A program made the position numbers and the translations under genes. A DNA stretch of 64,000 nt from NCBI RefSeq assembly GCF_013377235.1, contig NZ_CP016226.1, forward strand, positions 1,736,001 to 1,800,000. The letters are read 5' to 3'. Below, piece after piece: positions 26,707-34,940 of the stretch (position 1 is the stretch's first letter; each line of letters opens with the position of its first letter). The notes beneath the pieces were generated by a model. The model worked only from the letters and a program-made list of their open reading frames with translations, was not told the origin of the DNA and did not search any database. Origin of the DNA: Mannheimia varigena. Lineage in GTDB: Bacteria; Pseudomonadota; Gammaproteobacteria; Enterobacterales; Pasteurellaceae.

Positions 26707-27423
26707 TTATGCTGTTAATGCCTTGCGTTGAGCATCAACTAATTGGTTAATACCTTGCTTCGCTAAATCAAGTAAAGTGAGTAATTCTTCGTGAGAGAAT
26801 GGCTCGCCTTCGGCTGTGCCTTGTACTTCCACTAATCTGCCGTCTTCTACCATCACGACATTCATATCGGTTTCAGCGTTGGAATCTTCCACATATTCTA
26901 AATCGCACACTGCTTCGCCTGCTACAATACCAACAGAAATTGCAGCAACTAAACCTTTCATCGGATTGGTTTTTAGCACACCATCGGCGACCAATTTATT
27001 CATTGCATCATAGAGTGCAACACAAGCCCCAGTAATAGAAGCCGTACGAGTACCGCCATCTGCTTGGATAACATCGCAATCCACTGTTACGGTGCGTTCG
27101 CCTAAGGCTTTTAAATCCACTACCGCACGTAGAGAACGAGCGATCAAGCGTTGAATTTCCATTGTACGACCGCCTTGTTTGCCTTTTGCCGCTTCACGTT
27201 GGGTGCGAGAGTGGGTCGCTCGTGGCAACATTCCGTATTCCGCCGTAACCCAGCCTTGCTGCTGACCTTTTAAAAAACGTGGCACGCTTTCTTCCACCGT
27301 AGCGTTACACAACACTTTGGTTTCACCAAATTCGATGAGGACTGAACCCTCAGCATAGCGGGTGTAATTGCGGGTGATTTTGATGTCACGCACTTGATGA
27401 GCTTGTCGATTATTTGGACGCAT
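26707..27423 (-). CDS. rph: Ribonuclease PH
   Basis: A 238-residue phosphorolytic 3'-5' exoribonuclease that trims tRNA 3' ends. Starts MRPNNRQAHQVRDIKITRNYTRYAEGSVLIEFG, with the phosphate-binding GGRTMEIQRLIARSLR and the conserved DCDVIQADGGTRTASITGA. Length equals that of E. coli RNase PH (238), so no truncation of the kind found in K-12 strains. Divergent from yicC with a 308-bp gap that carries a MITE-like element. Confidence 0.97.
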   Translation of the reverse strand: MRPNNRQAHQVRDIKITRNYTRYAEGSVLIEFGETKVLCNATVEESVPRFLKGQQQGWVTAEYGMLPRATHSRTQREAAKGKQGGRTMEIQRLIARSLRAVVDLKALGERTVTVDCDVIQADGGTRTASITGACVALYDAMNKLVADGVLKTNPMKGLVAAISVGIVAGEAVCDLEYVEDSNAETDMNVVMVEDGRLVEVQGTAEGEPFSHEELLTLLDLAKQGINQLVDAQRKALTA

Positions 27424-27516
27424 TTTCTTTTCCTTTTCTCTAAAATTTTTACCATTTTAACAAAGAAAACAGTAGAATGTGAGTTTTCTTTATGAAGACG
27501 TGTATTAAAGAATTTG

Positions 27517-27698
27517 TTCCCCCTCTTTGAGCTACGTGGGGTTAAGGGGAGATTTATTCGCTTCGCTCACACTTCGTGCCGTTGCTAAAGCAACGTTCAA
27601 ACGCAAGCGTTTGTGGCAGAATTGATTTACGCTCATAAGAAATTTTAACATCTTAATCAAATCTCCCCCTGCCCCTCTTTTCTAAAGAGGGGGGTTAG
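27517..27698. mobile_element. MITE-like inverted-repeat element between rph and yicC
   Basis: About 180 bp bounded by imperfect terminal inverted repeats of roughly 40 bp. The left arm starts CCCCCTCTTTGAG and ends AGGGGAGATTTATT; the right arm, read on the other strand, starts CCCCCCTCTTTAG and ends AGGGGGAGATTTGATT. Each arm can also fold on itself (CCCCTCTTT...AAAGAGGGG on the right). The interior carries a 65-bp module (27551-27615) that recurs at 29824. No reading frame or transposase is inside; it fills the gap of 308 bp, which otherwise holds the two promoters. Similar cccctcttt palindromes are common non-autonomous repeats in Pasteurellaceae. Confidence 0.65.
27551..27615. repeat. Shared palindromic module, copy A
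   Basis: Starts GATTTATTCGCTTCGCTC, contains CACTTCGTG, a variable 14-base centre with its own small hairpin (GTTGCtaaaGCAAC), then GTTCAAACGCAAGCGTTTGTG. Both ends are conserved with copy B at 29824-29890; the middle differs. Confidence 0.75.
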
Positions 27699-27731
27699 TG
27701 TAAATAACAGTAATGAAATTAAGGAATAACA

Positions 27732-28595
27732 ATGATCTACAGTATGACAGCCTTCGCCCATTTAGAAATCAAAAAAGAGTGGGGCAGTGCGGTGTGGGAG
27801 CTTCGCTCGGTAAACCAACGTTTTTTAGAAACCTATTTTCGCCTGCCGGAGCAGTTCCGCAATCTTGAAATGACCTTGCGTGAACGCCTGCGAGCAACGC
27901 TAACCCGAGGCAAGGTGGAATGTAGTTTACGCATTGATTTAAGCAAAACCCAAAACAGCGAAATTGCTCTCAACCAAGATTACGCCAAGCAGGTGTTGGC
28001 TTCGCTAAAATGGCTAAAAGAAACAGCGAATGAGGGCGACATCAACCTTGTTGATGTATTGCGTTTCCCAGGTGTGGTGGATAACGAAAGCCAAGATCTC
28101 GACCAAATTTCGCAAGATTTATTAGCTGGTTTCGAGCAAATTTTGGCAGACTTTATCGCTATGCGTGCGAGAGAGGGCGAGAACGTGAAAGCCTTGATCC
28201 AACAGCGTTTAGATGCGATTTCGGTGGAAGCGGCAAAAGTGCAAGCCTTAATGCCAGAAATTTTGCAATGGCAAAAAGAGCGTTTGCAGCAACGTTTTGA
28301 TGAGCTGAATTTACAGCTTGAACCACAACGTTTAGAGCAAGAAATGGTGCTGCTTGCCCAGCGTGTTGATGTGGCGGAAGAATTAGACCGCTTGCAACTC
28401 CACGTTAAAGAGACCACGAATGTGCTGAAAAAAGGCGGAGCGGTGGGTCGTAAGTTAGATTTTATGATGCAAGAGCTTAACCGTGAATCGAACACCCTTG
28501 CTTCAAAATCTATCAATGCGGACGTCACCAATTCGGCGGTGGAACTGAAAGTTTTAATCGAACAAATGCGTGAGCAAATTCAGAATTTAGAGTAG
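27732..28595 (+). CDS. yicC: YicC family protein (endoribonuclease-related)
   Basis: A 287-residue YicC/YloC-family protein. Starts MIYSMTAFAHLEI and ends with the conserved DFMMQELNRESNTLASKS and VLIEQMREQIQNLE. A long helical middle (residues about 125-215) has coiled-coil character. Family members have endoribonuclease activity and in E. coli act on the sRNA RyhB through PNPase-linked decay; that role is known for E. coli and inferred here. Its rph neighbour is the same as in E. coli. It is followed after 8 bp by ygfZ. Confidence 0.93.
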   Translation: MIYSMTAFAHLEIKKEWGSAVWELRSVNQRFLETYFRLPEQFRNLEMTLRERLRATLTRGKVECSLRIDLSKTQNSEIALNQDYAKQVLASLKWLKETANEGDINLVDVLRFPGVVDNESQDLDQISQDLLAGFEQILADFIAMRAREGENVKALIQQRLDAISVEAAKVQALMPEILQWQKERLQQRFDELNLQLEPQRLEQEMVLLAQRVDVAEELDRLQLHVKETTNVLKKGGAVGRKLDFMMQELNRESNTLASKSINADVTNSAVELKVLIEQMREQIQNLE

Positions 28596-28603
28596 GAAAA
28601 TCG

Positions 28604-29491
28604 ATGAAATTGAGTTGTAACCAAGTCAGCCACGCTTACCCAAATCTCTGCGTGCAACTTTCCCAATATCGCTTAATTGACATTGCAGGGGCAGATGCGG
28701 AGAAATATCTCCAAGGGCAATTAACCTGTGATGTGGCAAAAATCGAAGTGGGCAGCCACACTTTAACTAGCCATTGTGACCCAAAAGGTAAAATGAGTGC
28801 GTTGTTGCGATTATACCGTGCCGAAAGCGACAAATTTGTGGCGATTATTCACACAAGCCTACTGCCCGAAGCCCTCACTCAATTAAAAAAATATGCGGTG
28901 TTCTCCAAAGTGACCTTCACTGAGCTAGACACCCCGGTTTACGGCATTGCCGGCGAAGAAGCATTTGCAAAATTACCTGAAAATGTGACCGCTTTAACCC
29001 TTAGCCAAGGGCAAAAACGAGCCTTCGTTTGGGGCGGAAACTTCGAGCCAAACGGCGATGAACGCCTCTGGACGTTAATGGACATTCAAGATGGCGTGCC
29101 GGTGCTGCTGAAAGAAAATCAGTTTGAAATTATTCCACAAGCGGCTAATTTACAGCTGTTGGAAAATGCGATTTCGTTTACTAAAGGCTGCTACATTGGG
29201 CAAGAAACCGTGGCTCGTGCGAAATATCGTGGGGCAAATAAACGGGCATTGTTCACCTTGGTGGGGCGATTTGAGGGAGAAATCACGCTTCCTGAAACCG
29301 CCTCTGCAATCGAAATGCAACTCGGCGAAAACTGGCGAGCGACCGGCACAGTGCTGACTTCAATCGCCTACGAAAACACCCTTTGGGTGCAGGTGGTGAT
29401 GAATAAAGACGTTGAGCCTGACACCCAGTTCCGAGTCAATGGCGTGGCGTTACAACTGTACGAACTACCGTATAGTTTGGAAGAAAATTAA
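28604..29491 (+). CDS. ygfZ: YgfZ folate-binding protein for Fe-S cluster maintenance
   Basis: A 295-residue member of the YgfZ/GcvT-like family, with the diagnostic KGCYIGQE around residues 198-205. It works with tetrahydrofolate to help build or repair iron-sulfur enzymes such as MiaB, in the cytosol. The N-terminal IAGADAEKYLQGQLTCDV and the ending VNGVALQLYELPYSL fit the family. Start ATG at 28604 is 8 bp after yicC, so likely co-transcribed. Confidence 0.93.
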   Translation: MKLSCNQVSHAYPNLCVQLSQYRLIDIAGADAEKYLQGQLTCDVAKIEVGSHTLTSHCDPKGKMSALLRLYRAESDKFVAIIHTSLLPEALTQLKKYAVFSKVTFTELDTPVYGIAGEEAFAKLPENVTALTLSQGQKRAFVWGGNFEPNGDERLWTLMDIQDGVPVLLKENQFEIIPQAANLQLLENAISFTKGCYIGQETVARAKYRGANKRALFTLVGRFEGEITLPETASAIEMQLGENWRATGTVLTSIAYENTLWVQVVMNKDVEPDTQFRVNGVALQLYELPYSLEEN

Positions 29492-29493
29492 AG

Positions 29494-29524
29494 AAAAACG
29501 GTCATATTGTTATGACCGTTTTTT
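29494..29524. terminator. Bidirectional terminator between ygfZ and yfhL
   Basis: AAAAACGGTCATA-ttgt-TATGACCGTTTTTT, a near-perfect stem with A- and T-runs at its ends, between convergent genes. Confidence 0.9.
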
Positions 29525-29785
29525 CTATATCTTATCTGAGTGATGAATCATCACAAACCTTTCCCAAAGCTGTTCTTCGGTTTCCTGATTATCGGGATCT
29601 TTCACAATACAATTCGTAATTGGGCAGACTTTCTGGCAGGTTGGCTTGTCGTAATGCCCGACACACTCCGTGCAGAGTACGGGGTCGATCACATAGATAT
29701 CACTGCCCACCGAAATTGCATCATTCGGGCATTCGGGCAAGCACATATCGCAGTTGGTACATTTGTGGGTAATCAGTAAAGCCAT
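29525..29785 (-). CDS. yfhL: YfhL family 4Fe-4S ferredoxin
   Basis: An 86-residue bicluster ferredoxin. The first set is CTNCDMCLPECP (residues 9-20), the second CTECVGHYDKPTCQKVCP (38-55) with the family insert between the second and third cysteines. The C-terminal extension about 25 residues long is typical of the YfhL/Alvin type. It transfers electrons in the cytosol; partners are not fixed, though in E. coli it is linked to tRNA hydroxylation. It stands alone on the minus strand, next to the Fe-S maintenance gene ygfZ. Confidence 0.9.
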   Translation of the reverse strand: MALLITHKCTNCDMCLPECPNDAISVGSDIYVIDPVLCTECVGHYDKPTCQKVCPITNCIVKDPDNQETEEQLWERFVMIHHSDKI

Positions 29786-29823
29786 AGTTTGTTTTCAGAA
29801 AATAAAAATCAAACAAGCGGTTA

Positions 29824-29890
29824 GATTTACTCGCTTCGCTCGCACTTCGTGCCATAGGCAAAAGCCGATGTTCAAACGCAAGCGTTTGTG
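29824..29890. repeat. Shared palindromic module, copy B
   Basis: GATTTACTCGCTTCGCTC ... CACTTCGTGCC ... GTTCAAACGCAAGCGTTTGTG, matching copy A at 27551 except for the 14-16 base centre and two other positions. It lies in the yfhL-rbsD gap between two uptake signals (29815 and 29910), without the outer long inverted repeats of the element at 27517. The gap of about 300 bp otherwise holds the rbs operator. Confidence 0.75.
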
Positions 29891-30017
29891 TAAAAAATTT
29901 TGCAAAGTCGACCGCTTGTCATTCGAGGTTACCTATTATAAAGCAAAAAAATTTGAACTACTTCACATTTTTGCAATTTGCTTGTTTATTGTTTTCGGAA
30001 AATTTTTTATTCTTACT

Positions 30018-30037
30018 CCATCGAAACGTTTCGATGG
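30018..30037 (+). promoter_or_regulatory. RbsR operator
   Basis: A perfect 20-bp palindrome CCATCGAAACGTTTCGATGG with the central CG and AAACGTTT core of LacI-family operators, 56 bp before rbsD. RbsR is encoded at the end of the same operon, so autoregulation with ribose as inducer is expected. Confidence 0.85.
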
Positions 30038-30092
30038 GGTTTCCCACCAGGAAATTAAGCGAAACTGAGAAAAGAAATGAAAGGAGAAAAGA

Positions 30093-30512
30093 ATGAAAAA
30101 AACGACAAATTTGAATGCTCCGCTTTCGCATAGTATTGCGACCCTTGGGCATACCGACAGCCTGACTATTTGCGATGCAGGCTTGCCGATTCCCGATTTT
30201 GTTGAGCGAATCGATTTAGCATTAACCGCTGGCGTGCCGAGTTTTTTACAAACTTTTGATGTGGTAGTGAGTGAACTTTTTGTTGAGAGAGTGCTGATTG
30301 CGGAAGAAATTAAACAAAAAAATCCACAAATTTTAGACGCATTATTAGCTCGTTTAAACCAATTGGAGCAAGCTCAAAACAATCAAATTCAAATTGATTA
30401 TGTGAATCACGAGATATTTAAAGAGCAAACCCATAGCAGTAAAGCGATTGTGCGGACGGGCGAATGCTCGCCTTATGCGAATATTATTCTATATTCGGGT
30501 GTGCCGTTTTAA
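30093..30512 (+). CDS. rbsD: D-ribose pyranase RbsD
   Basis: A 139-residue mutarotase that converts beta-pyranose ribose to beta-furanose, the form used by RbsK. Catalytic histidine is in LSHSIATLGHTDSLTICDAGLPIP near residues 13-33, and the ending GECSPYANIILYSGVPF is the family end. First gene of rbsDACBK; good RBS AAAGGAG upstream. It ends 9 bp before rbsA. Confidence 0.96.
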   Translation: MKKTTNLNAPLSHSIATLGHTDSLTICDAGLPIPDFVERIDLALTAGVPSFLQTFDVVVSELFVERVLIAEEIKQKNPQILDALLARLNQLEQAQNNQIQIDYVNHEIFKEQTHSSKAIVRTGECSPYANIILYSGVPF

Positions 30513-30521
30513 GGTGGAATG

Positions 30522-32012
30522 ATGGAAACCTTGTTAAAAATGAGTGGGATCGACAAATCGTTCCCGGGCGTAAAAGCGTTAAGCAATGCGTGTTTGTCGG
30601 TGTATGCCGGCAGAGTGATGGCGTTGATGGGCGAAAACGGAGCGGGTAAATCCACGTTAATGAAAGTGTTAACGGGCATTTACAGCAAAGATGCCGGCAC
30701 GCTTCACTATTTAGGCAATGAAGTCGCCTTCAAAGGGCCGAAAAATTCACAGGAAGCCGGTATTAGTATTATTCACCAAGAGCTTAACTTAGTCGGCAAT
30801 TTAACCATTGCGGAAAATATTTTCCTCGGGCGTGAATTTAGAACCGCTTGGGGGGCGATTGAGTGGAAAAAAATGTACGCAGAGGCAGACAAATTACTCG
30901 CTCGACTTGGCGTGAAACATAGCAGTCATCAGCTCTGTTCGGAGTTATCCATCGGTGAGCAGCAAATGGTCGAAATTGCCAAAGCCTTGAGTTTTGAATC
31001 TCGAGTGATCATTATGGACGAGCCGACCGATGCTTTAACCGACACTGAAACCGAGGCGTTATTTAAGGTGATTCGTGAGTTGAAAGCGGAAAATCGTGGC
31101 ATTGTCTATATTTCTCACCGCTTGAAAGAGATTTTCGAGATTTGCGATGACGTGACGGTACTGCGTGACGGTCAATTTATCGGCGAGGCGAGAGTCGCGG
31201 ATCTTGATGAAGACAAGTTGATCGAAATGATGGTGGGTCGCCGTTTGGAAGAGCAATATCCTCACTTGGAGCAACCTCGTGGCGAGCTGTTACTGAATGT
31301 GAAAAATCTAACCGGTAGCGGTGTGAATGATGTGTCGTTCCAACTGCACAAAGGGGAAATTGTCGGCATCTCAGGTTTAATGGGAGCAGGGCGTACCGAG
31401 TTAATGAAAGTGCTTTACGGTGCGTTGCCAAAAACAGGTGGTACGATTGAGCTGAAAGGCAAGGCTATTTCAAACAGCTGTCCGCAAGATGGCTTGAACA
31501 ACGGCATTGTGTATATTTCTGAAGATCGCAAAGGTGATGGGCTGATTTTAGGAATGTCGGTGAAAGAGAATATGTCTTTGACTTCGCTCGATCATTTCTC
31601 CAAAGGTGGCTCCATTCGCCACGAAGCAGAAAGAATGGCAGTGGATGATTTTATCGAAATGTTCAACATCAAAACGCCAAGCCGTGAACAGCAAATCGGT
31701 TTGCTTTCTGGCGGTAATCAGCAAAAAGTTGCGATTGCAAAAGGCTTGATGACTCGTCCGAATGTGCTGATTTTAGATGAGCCGACCCGAGGCGTGGACG
31801 TGGGAGCGAAGAAAGAGATCTATCAATTAATCAACGAATTTAAGAAAGATGGACTCAGCATTTTGATGGTGTCGTCCGATATGCCGGAAGTGCTTGGAAT
31901 GAGCGACCGCATTTTGGTGATGCACGAGGGCAAAATCAAAGCCGAATATTCTCGTGAAGAAGCAACCCAAGAAAAATTGCTCGCAGCGGCAATTGGCAAA
32001 ACAGAACATTAA
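30522..32012 (+). CDS. rbsA: Ribose ABC transporter dual ATPase RbsA
   Basis: A 496-residue sugar-transporter ATPase with two ABC domains. The first has Walker A GENGAGKST near residue 38 and the signature LSIGEQQM; the second has the degenerate loop GLMGAGRTE near 287 and LSGGNQQK, the usual arrangement in RbsA/MglA. Two ATGs occur in a row; I use the second (30522), which sits better behind AAGGTGG. It powers RbsC for ribose import at the inner membrane. Confidence 0.96.
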   Translation: METLLKMSGIDKSFPGVKALSNACLSVYAGRVMALMGENGAGKSTLMKVLTGIYSKDAGTLHYLGNEVAFKGPKNSQEAGISIIHQELNLVGNLTIAENIFLGREFRTAWGAIEWKKMYAEADKLLARLGVKHSSHQLCSELSIGEQQMVEIAKALSFESRVIIMDEPTDALTDTETEALFKVIRELKAENRGIVYISHRLKEIFEICDDVTVLRDGQFIGEARVADLDEDKLIEMMVGRRLEEQYPHLEQPRGELLLNVKNLTGSGVNDVSFQLHKGEIVGISGLMGAGRTELMKVLYGALPKTGGTIELKGKAISNSCPQDGLNNGIVYISEDRKGDGLILGMSVKENMSLTSLDHFSKGGSIRHEAERMAVDDFIEMFNIKTPSREQQIGLLSGGNQQKVAIAKGLMTRPNVLILDEPTRGVDVGAKKEIYQLINEFKKDGLSILMVSSDMPEVLGMSDRILVMHEGKIKAEYSREEATQEKLLAAAIGKTEH

Positions 32013-32026
32013 ATTAAGGTGTTTTT

Positions 32027-32995
32027 ATGACAACTCAAGCAAATAAATTTCAATTAGGCAGATTTTTAATTGAACAGCGTTCATTTGTGGCGTTATTCAT
32101 TTTGATCGTGATTGTGTCGATGATCAACCCTGATTTCTTCAGTGTGGATAACATTCTCAATATTTTACGTCAAACATCCGTTAATGCGATTATTGCGGTG
32201 GGAATGACCTTCGTGATCTTAATTGCAGGGATCGACCTTTCTGTCGGCTCGGTTTTAGCTTTAACCGGAGCGGTGGCGGCAACCCTAGTCGGCTCAGAAC
32301 TGCCGATTTTCTTAGTGATCCCTCTTGTGTTATTGCTAGGTACAGCATTTGGTGGCATTAGCGGAGCCATTGTTGCCAAAGGAAAAGTGCAAGCCTTTAT
32401 CGCCACCTTAGTTACAATGACATTATTGCGTGGTTTAACCATGGTTTACACGGACGGGCGACCAATCAGCACTGGTTTTTCTGACCAAGCAGACGCTTTC
32501 TCATTCATCGGAACAGGCTATTTATTCGGGATTCCGTTCCCAATTTGGATTATGGCGGTGGTGTTCGCTCTTGCTTGGTATATCCTCAAACACACTCCAA
32601 TTGGACGCTACATTTACGCCTTAGGCGGCAACGAATCGGCGACCCAACTTTCAGGCATTAACGTTACTAAAATTAAGATCTTCGTATTTGCCGTGAGCGG
32701 TTTCTTATCAGCACTGGCAGGCTTAATTGTGACCTCTCGTCTCTCATCTGCACAACCAACGGCTGGGATTTCATACGAACTGGATGCGATTGCAGCGGTA
32801 GTAGTTGGCGGAACCAGCTTAATGGGTGGTAAAGGACGTGTAATGGGCACATTAGTTGGGGCATTAATTATCGGCTTCTTAAACAATGCACTAAACTTAT
32901 TAGACATTTCTTCATATTATCAGATGATCGCCAAAGCATTGGTTATTCTCGCAGCGGTATTGGCTGATAATTACTTAGGCACGAAAAAAGTGTAA
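32027..32995 (+). CDS. rbsC: Ribose ABC transporter permease RbsC
   Basis: A 322-residue inner-membrane permease of the sugar BPD family (about 8-10 hydrophobic spans). Typical segments: MTFVILIAGIDLSVGSV near residue 63 and VVGGTSLMGGKGRVMGTLVGALI near 262. It starts 14 bp after rbsA and ends 23 bp before rbsB, within the rbs operon. Confidence 0.96.
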   Translation: MTTQANKFQLGRFLIEQRSFVALFILIVIVSMINPDFFSVDNILNILRQTSVNAIIAVGMTFVILIAGIDLSVGSVLALTGAVAATLVGSELPIFLVIPLVLLLGTAFGGISGAIVAKGKVQAFIATLVTMTLLRGLTMVYTDGRPISTGFSDQADAFSFIGTGYLFGIPFPIWIMAVVFALAWYILKHTPIGRYIYALGGNESATQLSGINVTKIKIFVFAVSGFLSALAGLIVTSRLSSAQPTAGISYELDAIAAVVVGGTSLMGGKGRVMGTLVGALIIGFLNNALNLLDISSYYQMIAKALVILAAVLADNYLGTKKV

Positions 32996-33018
32996 TCAAT
33001 CTTCAAAGGAGATTTTCT

Positions 33019-33897
33019 ATGAAAAAACTAACGACTTTAGCTTCAGCAATTATGTTAAGTTTCTCTGTAGCGGCAACTGCTTCAGCGAAAGAGACCATTG
33101 CCTTAGCAGTATCTACTTTAGACAACCCATTCTTCGTGAGCCTTAAAGATGGTGCTCAAAAGAAAGCGGATGAATTAGGCTACAAATTAGTGGTGCTTGA
33201 TTCACAAAATGACCCGGCAAAAGAGCTTTCTAACGTGGAAGACTTGACCGTGCGTGGGGCGAAAGTGCTTTTAATTAACCCAACGGATTCGGAAGCGGTC
33301 GGAAATGCAGTGGCAATTGCAAATCGCAACAAAATTCCGGTAATCACCCTTGACCGTGGTGCAGCGAAAGGTGATGTGGTAAGCCATATCGCTTCAGACA
33401 ACGTAGCCGGCGGTAAAATGGCTGGTGATTTCATCGCACAAAAATTAGGTGCAGGGGCAAAAGTGATCCAATTAGAAGGGATTGCCGGTACATCAGCGGC
33501 TCGTGAACGTGGCGAAGGTTTCAAACAAGCGATTGACGCTCACAAATTCAACGTACTTGCCAGCCAGCCGGCAGACTTTGACCGCACCAAAGGCTTAAAC
33601 GTAACGGAAAACTTATTAGCCAGCAAAGGCGATGTACAAGCGATTTTTGCTCAAAACGATGAAATGGCATTAGGTGCATTGCGTGCCGTGGGTGCTGCGA
33701 AGAAAGATGTATTAATCGTTGGCTTTGACGGTACAGATGACGGCGTGAAAGCGGTTAAAGGCGGCAAATTAGCGGCAACGATTGCTCAACAACCGGACTT
33801 AATCGGCTCACTTGGCGTGGAAACCGCTGACAAAGTGTTAAAAGGCGAAAAAGTCGAAGCGAAAATCCCAGTGGATTTAAAAGTTATCGCAAAATAA
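33019..33897 (+). CDS. rbsB: Ribose-binding protein RbsB
   Basis: A 292-residue periplasmic binding protein. Signal peptide MKKLTTLASAIMLSFSVAATASA with cleavage before KETIAL, then the type I periplasmic-binding fold with ligand-contacting stretches NPFFVSL, DSQNDPAKELSN and AQNDEMALGALRA. It delivers ribose to RbsAC. The strong hairpins after its stop (33906-33960) would protect and raise its mRNA relative to rbsK, as is usual for binding-protein genes. Confidence 0.96.
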   Translation: MKKLTTLASAIMLSFSVAATASAKETIALAVSTLDNPFFVSLKDGAQKKADELGYKLVVLDSQNDPAKELSNVEDLTVRGAKVLLINPTDSEAVGNAVAIANRNKIPVITLDRGAAKGDVVSHIASDNVAGGKMAGDFIAQKLGAGAKVIQLEGIAGTSAARERGEGFKQAIDAHKFNVLASQPADFDRTKGLNVTENLLASKGDVQAIFAQNDEMALGALRAVGAAKKDVLIVGFDGTDDGVKAVKGGKLAATIAQQPDLIGSLGVETADKVLKGEKVEAKIPVDLKVIAK

Positions 33898-33905
33898 TCG
33901 CTTTA

Positions 33906-33960
33906 CAGCCCCAGAGGGGCTGAATTATGCGTAACCCAGTACGGCTTTGCCGTGCTGGGT
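33906..33960 (+). repeat. Two hairpins between rbsB and rbsK
   Basis: CAGCCCC-aga-GGGGCTG (33906-33922) and ACCCAGTACGGC-ttt-GCCGTGCTGGGT (33934-33960, one G-U pair). Neither is followed by a T-run, so they are likelier mRNA-stabilising processing structures than terminators. The first is a near copy of the repeat at 3645. Confidence 0.65.
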
Positions 33961-33991
33961 AAACAAAAATGTTGGCAACTAAGGACTTACT

Positions 33992-34909
33992 ATGAAAAAA
34001 CTCACCGTTCTCGGTAGCATTAACGCTGATCACGTGATTTCCGTCCCCTATTTTGCCAAACCGGGGGAAACGCTCACAGGGCATAGTTACCACATCGCTT
34101 ACGGCGGCAAAGGGGCGAATCAAGCGGTAGCGGCGGCTCGCCTTGGGGCGAAGGTATCGTTTATCGGCTGTATCGGCAATGATGACATTGGACGTGCGAT
34201 GAAGACGGCGTTTGTTCAAGACGGCATTGATGTCGGGGCAATCAAAACCATCGACAACCAAATGACCGGCATTGCGATGATCCAAGTGGCGGAATCAGGC
34301 GAGAACAGTATCGTGATTTCAGCCGGAGCAAACGGACATTTAGACGAATCAGTCGTGGCTGAAACCAAATCTGCGATTTCCGAAGCCGATTGCTTGCTAA
34401 TGCAGCTAGAAACGCCATTGCCTGCGATTATCCAAGCGGCTCAAATCGCTAAACAGCACGGCACAAAAGTGGTGTTAAACCCAGCACCAGCAAGAGCGTT
34501 ACCGGACGAGCTTTTAGGCTTGTTGGATATGATCACCCCGAACGAAACCGAAGCGGAAATTCTCACCGGCGTGAAAGTGGTTGATGAAGCCACCGCTAGC
34601 CAAGCAGCAGAGGTATTCCACCAAAAAGGGATCGAAACCGTGCTGATTACACTTGGCTCAAAAGGCGTGTTTGTGAGTGAAAACGGCTCGGGCAACATCG
34701 TGGCAGGCTTTCGAGTGCAAGCAGTGGATACCACGGCAGCCGGCGACACTTTCAACGGAGCATTAGTCACCGCAATGTTGGAAGATAAACCGTTTGGCGA
34801 GGCAATTCGTTTCGCCCATGCAGCGGCAGCCATCAGCGTAACCCGAAAAGGGGCACAGCCTTCGATTCCAAGCCGTCAAGAAACCTTAGATTTTTTGAGT
34901 AAGCAGTAA
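33992..34909 (+). CDS. rbsK: Ribokinase
   Basis: A 305-residue PfkB-family sugar kinase making ribose 5-phosphate from ribose and ATP. N-terminal LGSINADHV and GGKGANQAVAAARLG (residues about 36-50), and the C-terminal anion hole and catalytic Asp in DTTAAGDTFNGAL near 249-261. It lies between rbsB and rbsR in the operon and closes the ribose pathway. Confidence 0.97.
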   Translation: MKKLTVLGSINADHVISVPYFAKPGETLTGHSYHIAYGGKGANQAVAAARLGAKVSFIGCIGNDDIGRAMKTAFVQDGIDVGAIKTIDNQMTGIAMIQVAESGENSIVISAGANGHLDESVVAETKSAISEADCLLMQLETPLPAIIQAAQIAKQHGTKVVLNPAPARALPDELLGLLDMITPNETEAEILTGVKVVDEATASQAAEVFHQKGIETVLITLGSKGVFVSENGSGNIVAGFRVQAVDTTAAGDTFNGALVTAMLEDKPFGEAIRFAHAAAAISVTRKGAQPSIPSRQETLDFLSKQ

Positions 34910-34940
34910 CAAGCGGTTTCTTTTTGAGGAAATTTTGCAA

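Noticed and set aside
27980..28531. 183-residue minus-strand frame opposite yicC
   Set aside because: Serine/cysteine-rich shadow of yicC; the plus strand encodes a complete known family.
29786..30092. Plus-strand frame 29754-30068 (104 residues)
   Set aside because: It runs through uptake signals, the repeat module and the rbs operator, with no family resemblance or RBS.
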